The notes under the pieces: generated by a model | The model's input: only the letters and a program-made list of their open reading frames with translations | Databases searched by the model: none | What the model was told of the DNA's origin: nothing | In this document: positions 17,046 through 26,053 of the stretch, piece by piece | Numbering within the stretch: the first letter of the stretch is position 1 | How the letters are laid out: each line of letters opens with the position of its first letter | Translations under genes and position numbers: made by a program | DNA from: Lysinibacillus macroides | GTDB taxonomy: Bacteria > Bacillota > Bacilli > Bacillales_A > Planococcaceae | Assembly: GCF_001281525.1 (NCBI RefSeq) | Contig: NZ_LGCI01000005.1 | Location: 566,554 to 630,553 of the forward strand | DNA length: 64,000 nucleotides | Direction of reading: 5' to 3'

Positions 17046-18247
17046 CAGTATTTCGTTATAGTGGTCGTACAAAAACAGGCGCGCCTCAAAAGGGCATTAT
17101 TGAAGCACCCAATAAAAATGTTGCCATGGAAAAGCTGCGAGCGCAGGGCATCAATGCCCGAGAGCTGCAAGAATCCAATAGTATCTTACATAAGGAGATT
17201 GCTATTGGTGTAAAAGTAAAGCATCAAGACTTTGTTATTTATTGCCGACAATATGCCACATTAATTCGTGCAGGTGTCTCCGTCGTGGAGGCTACGCATA
17301 TTTTAGGGGAGCAAACACGGAGTAAACCATTAAAGCGGGCATTGATGCAGGTGGAAGAGGATATTCGTAATGGGCTGGCTTTTTCAGACGCAGCAGCAAA
17401 GCATCCAAAGGTCTTTCCTTTGCTCTTTGTCAATATGATGCGTGCAGGTGAGGCAACAGGTAGTATAGACGATACATTAGATCGCTTAGCCAGCACACTT
17501 GAAAAACAATATAACATTAAGAAGAAAATTCAATCTGCGATGACATATCCAGCCCTATTATCATTGCTAACAGTCGTAGTTGGTATATTTTTAATGGTTT
17601 TTATTGTCCCGACCTTTATGGATGCATTTAGGGAAATGAATTTAGAATTGCCATTAATTACCGTGATTATTGTAGGTATTAGTGACTGGCTTATTCAATT
17701 TTGGCTACTTGTCTTACTTGCCTTGGTGGTAGCAGTAATTGGCTTTCGCTTTTTCTATAATAATAATAAAGAGTTTCACTATGCTATGAGTCTTTTTCTA
17801 CTACGTATGCCTATCTTTGGGCAGCTTTTGCAAAAGGATGTAATAGCGAGAATGACAAGAACCTTAGCCACATTATTTAGCGGCTCCGTACCGATCTTAC
17901 AAGCGCTAACGATTGTTGAAAAAATCGGTGAGAACCCAGTTATTGGGAAGGTGGTGCTGGAGGCGCGTGATAATTTAGAAAAGGGTGGCACATTATCCGA
18001 GCCACTGGAAAAAAGCTGGCTATTTCCACCGCTTGTTACGCAAATGACTTCCATTGGAGAGCGCACAGGCGCCTTAGATTATATGCTTGAAAAAATTGCC
18101 GATTTTTACGAGGAAGAGGTCAATCGTGCTGTCGATACAATTAAATCACTGATTGAGCCTTTAATGATTGTAGTCCTTGCTCTTGTGGTAGGTGTAATTG
18201 TAGCGGCAATTTTCTTACCAATGTTCCAATTATATGAAAATATGTAA
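17042..18247 (+). CDS. pilC: Pilus platform protein PilC
   Basis: Inner-membrane platform that couples PilB and PilT to pilin assembly. The 401-residue protein shows two GspF domains, each with the GxG-type core (FCRQYATLIRAGVSVVEA and MTRTLATLFSGSVPILQAL), and three membrane spans at about 168-190, 220-242 and 372-395. TTG start, coupled to the pilT stop. Confidence 0.95.
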   Translation: MTVFRYSGRTKTGAPQKGIIEAPNKNVAMEKLRAQGINARELQESNSILHKEIAIGVKVKHQDFVIYCRQYATLIRAGVSVVEATHILGEQTRSKPLKRALMQVEEDIRNGLAFSDAAAKHPKVFPLLFVNMMRAGEATGSIDDTLDRLASTLEKQYNIKKKIQSAMTYPALLSLLTVVVGIFLMVFIVPTFMDAFREMNLELPLITVIIVGISDWLIQFWLLVLLALVVAVIGFRFFYNNNKEFHYAMSLFLLRMPIFGQLLQKDVIARMTRTLATLFSGSVPILQALTIVEKIGENPVIGKVVLEARDNLEKGGTLSEPLEKSWLFPPLVTQMTSIGERTGALDYMLEKIADFYEEEVNRAVDTIKSLIEPLMIVVLALVVGVIVAAIFLPMFQLYENM

Positions 18248-18376
18248 TGTCTACAAAGATTAGATGGATGCCCTTTTGTTCCGCTTAATGGAAAATACTT
18301 ACTTTGATGATGCTCACAACAGAAAGTGGAAGGTTAGGTATCTATTCACAGCTAAGTATTAAAGGAGAGGCTGGAC

Positions 18377-18853
18377 ATGGGAAATGTGCTAAAGAACGAA
18401 AGAGGCTTGACATTAATCGAGCTGTTAGCTGTCATTGTGATCCTTGCTGTAGTTGCAGCCATTGCAATTCCAGCCATAGGGAATATCATTGATAACTCAC
18501 GTTACAAGGCTTTAAAGGCGGATGCCATCAATGTGCTTCATGCTGCTCAGTTTTATTTTATGGAGCATCCCACTGCTGATCAATGGCAAATCGTTCAGGT
18601 AGAACAATTAGTAGCGGAGGGTTATTTAGACAGTGCAGGTAAAATATTAGATGCTGATAGGCCAGGGCAAACTGCCAATGTCCAATTTATAAATGGTGTC
18701 TATTATTTAAATGCACATGCCATTTATTATAGCAAAGAAAAGTATATTAATTTTGACAATGCTACCATTGAGCATATTGCAGAGGATATTCGCAAGGGCA
18801 GTAGAGGCTACGGTGGCAGATGTATCGGGCGAGATTGTGCAGGCTCGTCATAA
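18377..18853 (+). CDS. Type IV prepilin 1
   Basis: A 158-residue prepilin with the signal MGNVLKNERG followed by LTLIELLAVIVILAVVAAIA, cleavage after Gly10, Glu5 present. The globular part has a C-terminal pair CIGRDC that could form a disulphide. AGGAGAGG lies before the ATG. One of two adjacent major-type pilins between pilC and pilM. Confidence 0.9.
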   Translation: MGNVLKNERGLTLIELLAVIVILAVVAAIAIPAIGNIIDNSRYKALKADAINVLHAAQFYFMEHPTADQWQIVQVEQLVAEGYLDSAGKILDADRPGQTANVQFINGVYYLNAHAIYYSKEKYINFDNATIEHIAEDIRKGSRGYGGRCIGRDCAGSS

Positions 18854-18913
18854 TTTTCAGAAGCTTGTGGATACACACTTCATATAAAAAAATAAATTAA
18901 GGGGGAAATAACT

Positions 18914-19390
18914 ATGTTTAAAAAACTATTAAACAAAAAATTATTAAAGAATCAAAAGGGTTTAACGTTAATTGAGCTATTAGCTGTTATCGTGATTCTA
19001 GCAATTGTAGCAGCAATCGCTGTACCTGCTATTGGTAATATTATTAACAAATCCAAAGACCGCGCGATTTTAGCAGAAGCATCAAATATTCTATCCGGTG
19101 CGAAAATTGCTTATATTGATGGTTCTTGTGGAGAAGACAACAATGAGTGTGATTCAGACGAGTTACAAGACTTTGTAGATGGTATTACACTAGGTGATAA
19201 CGACCAAGTAACTTATGATGAAGATAGAAATGTATGGAGTATTTCATATGGTAGATTTGGGGAACTTAAAACTATCGAACTTACAACTGGGAGTGGAAAT
19301 ACAACAACAACTGAAGCCGATCTTAACAGAGCATTAACAAGCGCAGGCGGTAAACCATCAACTACGCCAGATCCAGATCCAACTCCATAA
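18914..19390 (+). CDS. Type IV prepilin 2, likely major pilin
   Basis: A 158-residue prepilin, leader MFKKLLNKKLLKNQKG then LTLIELLAVIVILAIVAAIA, cleavage after Gly16. The N-terminal 40 residues are nearly the same as in prepilin 1 but the globular domain is different: Asp/Glu rich, one Cys pair (about 58-64) and a Thr-Pro-Asp tail. The strong AAGGGGGAAATAACT site and the processing-type stem-loop downstream suggest it is the most abundant product. Confidence 0.9.
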   Translation: MFKKLLNKKLLKNQKGLTLIELLAVIVILAIVAAIAVPAIGNIINKSKDRAILAEASNILSGAKIAYIDGSCGEDNNECDSDELQDFVDGITLGDNDQVTYDEDRNVWSISYGRFGELKTIELTTGSGNTTTTEADLNRALTSAGGKPSTTPDPDPTP

Positions 19391-19457
19391 TTAGTCATCC
19401 CAACCCATCCAGAAACGTAAATTTTCTTGCGTTTCTGTGTGGGAAATGGATGACTAA
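19391..19457 (+). promoter_or_regulatory. Long stem-loop between pilin and pilM
   Basis: TTAGTCATCC at 19391-19400 pairs with GGATGACTAA at 19448-19457, and inside it CAGAAACG pairs with CGTTTCTG. It is not followed by a T run, so it probably acts as a stabiliser of the pilin message or a partial attenuator, not a full terminator. Confidence 0.65.
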
Positions 19458-19502
19458 TTGGAAAAATCCTTTATACTGAAGTAGGAAGGGAGGTCTTTTC
19501 TC

Positions 19503-20477
19503 ATGTTTAAGAGAAAAAGAAAATCGCATGTTTCGATTGAATTAAAGGATTATGTGCTGCGTGCGATTGTGGCGAAAGGACCAGAGCCTAGTCAGTGGCA
19601 AGCCTATGAGTATCCTTTAGTCGCTGGTATTGTTGAAAATGGCACCATTATGGATGAGGTGGCTCTTTTTGAGATTATTAAGGGGCAGGTGGTGAAATGG
19701 ACAGGTAAAAAACCAGTTGTGCGTATGTTTGTCCCTGATACAACAGTGCTATTAAAAACCTTTGAGCACCCGAAGGATGTACAGCCACAAGAATTACGTG
19801 GTTATGCTGAGATGGAGCTGGGGCATTCGATTCATTTACCCTTTCAGGATCCACTTATTGATGTGTATGATGCTGATGCGGAGGATGGCAAGGCTGTCTT
19901 ATTTGCTGCCCCCTCTGAAGAGATTACGAAAATGGTAGGGATGCTGTTAGATGTTTCGTTAGAGCCTGAAGCTGCTGATATTCGGGCTTTATGTAATATT
20001 CGCTTGCTGGCGCATATGAAACTGCTCGCACCTGATAAAACCTATTTAATTGCAGAGTGGTCTATCAATGAACTTTCCATAAGTATCTTTTCCAACGGTC
20101 AGGTGGAATTTTTACGTTATCAAACAATTGATATAGATATGGAAAAATGGCAAGGGAAAATGGAGGATGAATTTAGTTATCAATTTATTTATAGTGGGGA
20201 AACAGAAGAATACCAAATGGTTGTGATGGATCAAGTTTTAGAGATTGACCGTATCATGAATTTCTTTAAATTTTCTCTCCATAAAGGTGAAAAGACAGTG
20301 GATGAAATCATTATGCTTGGAGACAATCCGTTGCTGAAGTCTATAGGTAATTTATTAGCTTCCAATTTAGATACCCCATTGCTAGTTATTGATGGTACAC
20401 AGATTGAGCAGTTTTTTCCAAACTTTAAGAAAGAATTTTCAACGTTGCTTGGCTTAGCCCTAAAGGAGGTTCATTAA
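19503..20477 (+). CDS. pilM: Pilus assembly protein PilM
   Basis: Cytosolic actin-like member of the PilMNO alignment complex. The 324-residue protein shows the SIELKDYVLRAIVAKG start typical of PilM, the VVRMFVPDTTVLLKTFEHP strand and a nucleotide-binding-like C-terminal part (EIIMLGDNPLLKSIGNLL). GGAAGGGAGGTCTTTTCTC precedes the ATG. Its stop overlaps the ATG of pilN by one base. Confidence 0.85.
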   Translation: MFKRKRKSHVSIELKDYVLRAIVAKGPEPSQWQAYEYPLVAGIVENGTIMDEVALFEIIKGQVVKWTGKKPVVRMFVPDTTVLLKTFEHPKDVQPQELRGYAEMELGHSIHLPFQDPLIDVYDADAEDGKAVLFAAPSEEITKMVGMLLDVSLEPEAADIRALCNIRLLAHMKLLAPDKTYLIAEWSINELSISIFSNGQVEFLRYQTIDIDMEKWQGKMEDEFSYQFIYSGETEEYQMVVMDQVLEIDRIMNFFKFSLHKGEKTVDEIIMLGDNPLLKSIGNLLASNLDTPLLVIDGTQIEQFFPNFKKEFSTLLGLALKEVH

Positions 20478-21070
20478 TGGTTCCAGATATTAACCTCTTA
20501 CCGCAGCTTGAAAAAAGAAAAGCTTCTCCCAAGCTTCTTTATGGCTTAATGCTAGTAATGGTTGGAATCATCATTGCTTATTTTCTATTTTTATTTTTTA
20601 CGTCTAAAAATGATGTAGCCCGTTTAACTGCGGAAGAACAGGCATTAACCGCGCAGCTTAAACAATTACAAGAGGAGCTGGATGCAAGAAAAAGTGTCGA
20701 TCAAGGTTCATTAGAAGAATCGGTGACCTTTATTCAAAATGTTTCCTATCCCGTAACACCGCTTATTGATGAGACGAGAATTTTATTACCTGCTCAATCG
20801 TATTTGCGTAGCTATGCCTTTGGTGCAAATACAGTGAATATTGAAGTAGATTTTGAAACGATGACCGATATATCAGCTTATGTGGAGCGACTTTTGTTGA
20901 GTAACTTTTTTTCTGATGCCCAAATTAATAAGGTATCCAACTTTGAGATTGAGCTTGGTAAACAGAAGGAACTAACGCCTGAGCAAAGGTTTAAAGAGGT
21001 TCCTCGTTATTCTGTGTCTATTACAGCGACAATTGACTTTATGTATTTAGCTGGAGGTCGTCGCTCATGA
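20477..21070 (+). CDS. pilN: Pilus assembly protein PilN
   Basis: A 197-residue protein with the diagnostic DINLLP motif at residues 4-9, which in PilN binds PilM, one membrane span at about 22-42, a coiled coil (LTAEEQALTAQLKQLQEEL) and a small ferredoxin-like domain. Its stop overlaps the pilO start. Confidence 0.9.
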   Translation: MVPDINLLPQLEKRKASPKLLYGLMLVMVGIIIAYFLFLFFTSKNDVARLTAEEQALTAQLKQLQEELDARKSVDQGSLEESVTFIQNVSYPVTPLIDETRILLPAQSYLRSYAFGANTVNIEVDFETMTDISAYVERLLLSNFFSDAQINKVSNFEIELGKQKELTPEQRFKEVPRYSVSITATIDFMYLAGGRRS

Positions 21071-21759
21071 ATAAATTAACAAGTGGGAAAAATTCATCAA
21101 TTATTCTTTTAGCTGCTTTAGTAGCCGCTATTTTATTTGCATTCTATTATTATTTATTATTACCAAAATTAGATGAAGTGGCAGAAAGAGAAACGAGTGT
21201 CTCACAGATCCAGCAAGAAATTTCAAATGTCAACAAACAGCTTGAACAATTGGATAAGGAGCAAGGCAAGCCCACAGTCAACATATTAACGCTACGGCAG
21301 AAGCTGCCTGCAACAAGGGCAGTGGAAAAGATTATCCTTGATTTAGCTGAGATTGAGGAAGTGACAGGTACGCGCATTGCCTCATTAACAGTCAATAACG
21401 ATGGTGAAGCTCCTTCTCAAGCAGATGTATCAGAGGATCTCAATATGCTGGAGAAAGCTGAAGCAGAGGTCAATGGTGAACAGGAGGAAGAACAGGAAAG
21501 TACGCCACTTGCATCTCTTTCAACAGATTCATTGCCAGCTAATTTAAAGTTAATTACCTTTAATTTAGAGGTTGGAGCGCTTGATTTTGCTTCGCTTGAA
21601 AGCTTTTTACAGGAGATTGAGCAGTTAGAGCGTGTGATGAAAACGGATAAGATTGAATTTAAACTGCCAGGCGAGCAAGACCAGCTAACGCAAAATGAGG
21701 ATCTTACCTTACAGGCTACAGTTCAAGTAACAACGTTCTATTATGAAGGTGAACAATAA
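21067..21759 (+). CDS. pilO: Pilus assembly protein PilO
   Basis: A 230-residue protein with one span near residues 12-32, a coiled coil (TSVSQIQQEISNVNKQLEQL) and a C-terminal domain. An acidic insertion (EAEVNGEQEEEQES, about 137-150) lies in the middle. Position after pilN and 4-base overlap support PilO. Confidence 0.85.
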   Translation: MNKLTSGKNSSIILLAALVAAILFAFYYYLLLPKLDEVAERETSVSQIQQEISNVNKQLEQLDKEQGKPTVNILTLRQKLPATRAVEKIILDLAEIEEVTGTRIASLTVNNDGEAPSQADVSEDLNMLEKAEAEVNGEQEEEQESTPLASLSTDSLPANLKLITFNLEVGALDFASLESFLQEIEQLERVMKTDKIEFKLPGEQDQLTQNEDLTLQATVQVTTFYYEGEQ

Positions 21760-21823
21760 TAACACATATAGGCGCACCATACTTTCACTGTATGGGCGTC
21801 TATTTATTTAGGGGGATATTCAG

Positions 21824-22576
21824 TTGGAAATGGTTTATACTATTATGTTTTTTCTTTTTGGGCTTGTCTTTGGTTCTTTTTATAATGTTGTTGGCTTACG
21901 GATACCGAAAGAGGAATCCATTGTCCAGCCGCCTTCGCATTGCACGAATTGTCAAAGACAGTTGACTGCACGTGATTTAGTGCCTGTTTTGTCCTATCTG
22001 TTTTTAGGCGGGAAATGTCGAAGCTGTGGTTATCGAATTTCGTGGATCTATCCATTGGTTGAATTGCTAACAGGTGTATTATTTGCCTTTGCTTATTGGC
22101 AGCTAGGCTGGGGAATCGAATTAATGGTTGCATTGTTTTTTATATCCTTATTAGTGATTATTGTTGTATCCGATTTTGCTTATATGCTTATTCCTGATAA
22201 AGTCCTGCTATTCTTTTTACCTTTTCTTATAATAGGGCGGGTACTATCACCATTAACGCCCTGGTGGGACAGCTTTTTAGGGGCTGCCGTTGGTTTTTGT
22301 TTATTATATGGTATCGCCGTTGTATCGAAAGGCGGTATGGGTGGGGGCGATATTAAATTATTCTTTTTAATTGGTCTTGCCCTTGGTACAATGAATGTAC
22401 TGTTAACGCTATTTTTAGCAGCCGTTATTGGTATGATTGTCGGAGTATTGATATTAACGAAACGACAACAGGGAAGAAAAACACCTATTCCATTTGGACC
22501 ATCAATTGCTTTAGCGGCAATACTTGTTTATTTCTATGGTGACTCGTTCGTAAATTGGTATTTAGGGTTTTGGTAA
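21824..22576 (+). CDS. pilD: Prepilin peptidase PilD
   Basis: Cleaves and N-methylates the prepilins of this locus. The protein of about 250 residues has the N-terminal cytosolic domain with two CxxC pairs (CTNCQRQ and CRSCGYR, zinc), then the aspartyl motif GGMGGGDIKLF near residue 170 and the first catalytic Asp in VVSDFAYMLIPD. The start is TTG with GGGGGATATTCAG upstream; ATG two codons on is the alternative. Last gene of the pilus operon. Confidence 0.95.
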   Translation: MEMVYTIMFFLFGLVFGSFYNVVGLRIPKEESIVQPPSHCTNCQRQLTARDLVPVLSYLFLGGKCRSCGYRISWIYPLVELLTGVLFAFAYWQLGWGIELMVALFFISLLVIIVVSDFAYMLIPDKVLLFFLPFLIIGRVLSPLTPWWDSFLGAAVGFCLLYGIAVVSKGGMGGGDIKLFFLIGLALGTMNVLLTLFLAAVIGMIVGVLILTKRQQGRKTPIPFGPSIALAAILVYFYGDSFVNWYLGFW

Positions 22577-22610
22577 TGATTGTATTTTTTATTAATATGG
22601 AGGGGATTGG

Positions 22611-23342
22611 GTGAAACCAATTATTGGTATTACAGCATTTGTCGACGATAATTTGTCGTCACAATTAAATGCTGCCTATAGTAAAAGCGTTATTGAAGCT
22701 GGCGGAATACCGCTGATTATTCCGATTGGTGTAGAGCAGGATGTAGCGGAAATTTTAGCGCTGATAGATGGTTTATTATTATCTGGAGGCCATGACATCC
22801 ATCCATTTCGATTTGGGGCAGAGCCTTCACCAAAAATAGGTAAGGTTCATCCAGCAAGAGATGCTGTAGAAGAGGCTTTCATTGAAGAGGCCATTACGCG
22901 AAAAATGCCTATCTTCGGTATTTGTCGTGGTTTACAAATATTAAATGTTGCCTTAGGGGGGACATTATATCAAGATATTGATAGTGAGTATGCCAGCCCA
23001 AAGCTGTTACAGCATGCACAACAATCAGATCGAATGGTAGCGACACATTATGTGCAAATAGCGGCTAATAATTTATTAATGGATATAATCGGGCAGGAAA
23101 AAATCGCCGTAAATTCATTGCATCATCAGGCCGTAAATAGGCTAGCTGATCAATGCAAAATAGTAGCAACCTCAAGTGATGGTATTGTCGAAGCAATGGT
23201 GTATGAGGAGTTGCCATTTTGTTTAGCTGTGCAGTGGCATCCAGAGGAATTAGCTACTGTAGGAGACGAACATGCACAAAAGCTATTTTCAGCGTTTATT
23301 GAGGCTAGCTTGAAATGTAAGAGGGAAGAAATGGCAGGATAA
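22611..23342 (+). CDS. Gamma-glutamyl-gamma-aminobutyrate hydrolase-like protein (peptidase C26)
   Basis: Class I glutamine amidotransferase-like fold of 243 residues. The nucleophile Cys is in FGICRGLQILNVALGG, and the catalytic His and Glu are in VQWHPEE. PuuD-type enzymes release glutamate from gamma-glutamyl-GABA or similar conjugates; the exact substrate is unknown here. GTG start with ATGGAGGGGATTGG upstream. Convergent with lexA. Confidence 0.85.
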   Translation: MKPIIGITAFVDDNLSSQLNAAYSKSVIEAGGIPLIIPIGVEQDVAEILALIDGLLLSGGHDIHPFRFGAEPSPKIGKVHPARDAVEEAFIEEAITRKMPIFGICRGLQILNVALGGTLYQDIDSEYASPKLLQHAQQSDRMVATHYVQIAANNLLMDIIGQEKIAVNSLHHQAVNRLADQCKIVATSSDGIVEAMVYEELPFCLAVQWHPEELATVGDEHAQKLFSAFIEASLKCKREEMAG

Positions 23343-23361
23343 AAAATTTTTCGCTAAATTT

Positions 23362-23419
23362 AAAACTCGAACGATACTACAAAACATGCATAGAGTGTTT
23401 TGGAATCGTTCGAGTTTTT
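23362..23419. terminator. Bidirectional terminator between peptidase C26 gene and lexA
   Basis: AAAACTCGAACGAT and ATCGTTCGAGTTTT form a perfect 14-bp outer stem, with CAAAACA and TGTTTTG as an inner stem. T run on both strands. Confidence 0.85.
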
Positions 23420-23503
23420 ATTATCTAGCTTTTTGTGCATAAAAAAGAGGATATATGCTTGGCAAAGAAATGCATAATCCTCAAAGCTTACTTTTATAAA
23501 GCA

Positions 23504-24121
23504 TTAATGAACGCGGCGATAAAGGCCTACAACCTGTCCTAAAATGGAAACCTGATCAACGATAATTGGCTCCATTGTTGCATTTTCAGGCTGTAAACGG
23601 AAATGATTTTTTTCCTTGAAGAAACGCTTTACAGTCGCCTCATCCTCAGCCGTCATCGCCACAACAATATCTCCATTATCGGCAGTGGACTTTTGCTTGA
23701 CAATAACTAAGTCCCCATCAAAGATACCTGCTTCGATCATGGATTCACCCATAATCTCTAACATAAATAATTGATCCTCACTTGTCCCATAGGCATCTGG
23801 TAGCGGGAAGTACTCTTCGATGTTTTCAATCGCCGTAATGGGAGAACCAGCTGTTACCTTCCCGACAAGCGGTACATGAATAACATTTTGCTTTTGAATC
23901 GCATCCTCTGGCTCTAAAATTTCAATGGCACGTGGCTTCGTTGGATCTCGGCGAATAAGGCCCTTTTGTTCTAATCGAGCTAAATGACCATGAACGGTTG
24001 AGCTTGAAGCGAGTCCAACCGCTTCCCCAATTTCGCGTACTGATGGCGGATAGCCTTTCGTGCGCACCTCTTCCTTAATAAAAGCTAGAATATCCTCTTG
24101 TCTTTTTGTCACTTTTTTCAT
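23504..24121 (-). CDS. lexA: SOS repressor LexA
   Basis: Represses DNA damage genes until RecA triggers its self-cleavage. The 205 residues show the winged helix-turn-helix ([21 protein letters not shown]), the Ala91-Gly92 cleavage site in KVTAGSP, Ser127 in MGESM and Lys165 in ATVKRFF, all at the positions known in Bacillus subtilis. Divergent from yneA, with several LexA boxes in the shared promoter region, so it represses itself as well. Confidence 0.98.
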   Translation of the reverse strand: MKKVTKRQEDILAFIKEEVRTKGYPPSVREIGEAVGLASSSTVHGHLARLEQKGLIRRDPTKPRAIEILEPEDAIQKQNVIHVPLVGKVTAGSPITAIENIEEYFPLPDAYGTSEDQLFMLEIMGESMIEAGIFDGDLVIVKQKSTADNGDIVVAMTAEDEATVKRFFKEKNHFRLQPENATMEPIIVDQVSILGQVVGLYRRVH

Positions 24122-24164
24122 ATTTGCTCACCTCTTTTTTCTAATATCATTCTTCTTATTTGAT

Positions 24165-24193
24165 AGTATAACAGAATGCGAACATGTATGCAA
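24165..24193 (-). promoter_or_regulatory. lexA promoter
   Basis: Read on the minus strand, TTGCAT (24193-24188) and TATACT (24170-24165) are 17 bases apart, upstream of lexA. A degenerate LexA box covers the spacer. Confidence 0.7.
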
Positions 24194-24204
24194 ACATAGG
24201 TTCG
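24179..24204. promoter_or_regulatory. LexA (SOS) boxes 1 and 2
   Basis: Two 14-base sites of the Bacillus type CGAAC-N4-GTTCG lie next to each other: CGAACATGTATGCA (right half poor) at 24179-24192 and CAAACATAGGTTCG (one clear mismatch) at 24191-24204. Confidence 0.75.
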
Positions 24205-24212
24205 AAAAGTGT

Positions 24213-24241
24213 TTGACAAAAACGTTTGTTCGTTTTATTAT
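24213..24241 (+). promoter_or_regulatory. yneA promoter
   Basis: A near-consensus SigA promoter: TTGACA at 24213-24218, 17-base spacer, TATTAT at 24236-24241. A LexA box occupies the spacer, so transcription should start only after LexA cleavage. Confidence 0.85.
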
Positions 24242-24268
24242 AGAACTTATATTCCGAACAAACATTCT
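24219..24268. promoter_or_regulatory. LexA (SOS) boxes 3 and 4
   Basis: AAAACGTTTGTTCG at 24219-24232 overlaps the yneA promoter spacer, and CGAACAAACATTCT at 24255-24268 lies over the early transcribed region. Each has one perfect half site. Confidence 0.75.
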
Positions 24269-24283
24269 GGAAAAGGGGTTATG

Positions 24284-25281
<998 letters not shown>

Positions 25282-25283
<2 letters not shown>

Positions 25284-25860
25284 AATATAAGCTTTCAATG
25301 ATCACATTATCTGGTAGCTTAAATGGGTTTTCTTTATTGATTCTGTCATAAAACATAATACCGTTTAAATGATCCATTTCATGTTGGACAACAATCGCAC
25401 CATAACCTGTTAACGACACAATAAATTCTTGGCCGTGTATATCATAAGCTTTTATTTTAATTCGCTCGTAGCGCGGTACAAAACCATGAACAGGTCGATT
25501 GACAGAAAGACAGCCTTCTCCTTCAGGTAAGTAAATCATATTCAATGAATGACTCATAATTTTAGGATTGATAAGCATCATTTCCTGCGTTTGTTTATGG
25601 TCATTAAAAAGTACAGCAAACATTCGTTTATCCAGTCCGATTTGATTCGCAGATAGTCCACTTCCTGGTCGTAATTTATACTTTTTCGCTAATATGGCAT
25701 CTTGGCTATTTTTTAAGTACTGTAGCATCGATAATAAAGTATCTTGATCCTCTTTCGTAACAGGTATTGTCACCTCAGTTGTTTTTTTGCGTAATAAAGG
25801 TGAGTCCTCTTTCACAAAATCTTTCATTGTAATCGTATAGGCTGGATGGAATTTACTCAT
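25282..25860 (-). CDS. def: Peptide deformylase (second-type, accessory)
   Basis: Removes the formyl group from nascent proteins. About 192 residues from the ATG at 25860. The three metal and active-site motifs are present: GSGLSANQIG (Ala of the usual GLAA replaced by Ser), EGCLSV with the metal Cys, and VQHEMDHLNG with both metal His and the catalytic Glu. I chose the internal ATG because ATGAGTAA overlaps the stop of the XRE gene, giving coupled translation. Location inside the yneB-ynzC interval and pairing with a regulator suggest an acquired, regulated second deformylase. Confidence 0.9.
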
Positions 25861-26044
25861 ACATAAATACCTCGTCAATTCGACTATTTAATACTTTAGC
25901 AATTTTAAAGGCTAATTCAAGAGTCGGGTCATACTTATCATTTTCTATACAGTTAATGGTTTGCCTAACAACACCACATTGTTGTGCAAGATCCGCCTGT
26001 GTTAACCCTAATTTTGTTCTTAGGATTTTCATAATATTTTTCAC
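25853..26044 (-). CDS. Small XRE-family regulator
   Basis: A 63-residue protein that is almost entirely one helix-turn-helix (LGLTQADLAQQCGVVRQTINCIENDKYDPTLELAFKIAKVL), like the small YozG/Cro-type regulators. The GTG start at 26044 fits the original ribosome binding site GGAGG, but an insertion sequence now separates the two (see IS256 element). An ATG at 26032 with AGGTG before it could still be used. Overlaps the deformylase gene, which it probably controlled. Confidence 0.85.
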   Translation of the reverse strand: MKNIMKILRTKLGLTQADLAQQCGVVRQTINCIENDKYDPTLELAFKIAKVLNSRIDEVFMYE

Positions 26045-26053
26045 CTATATCCC

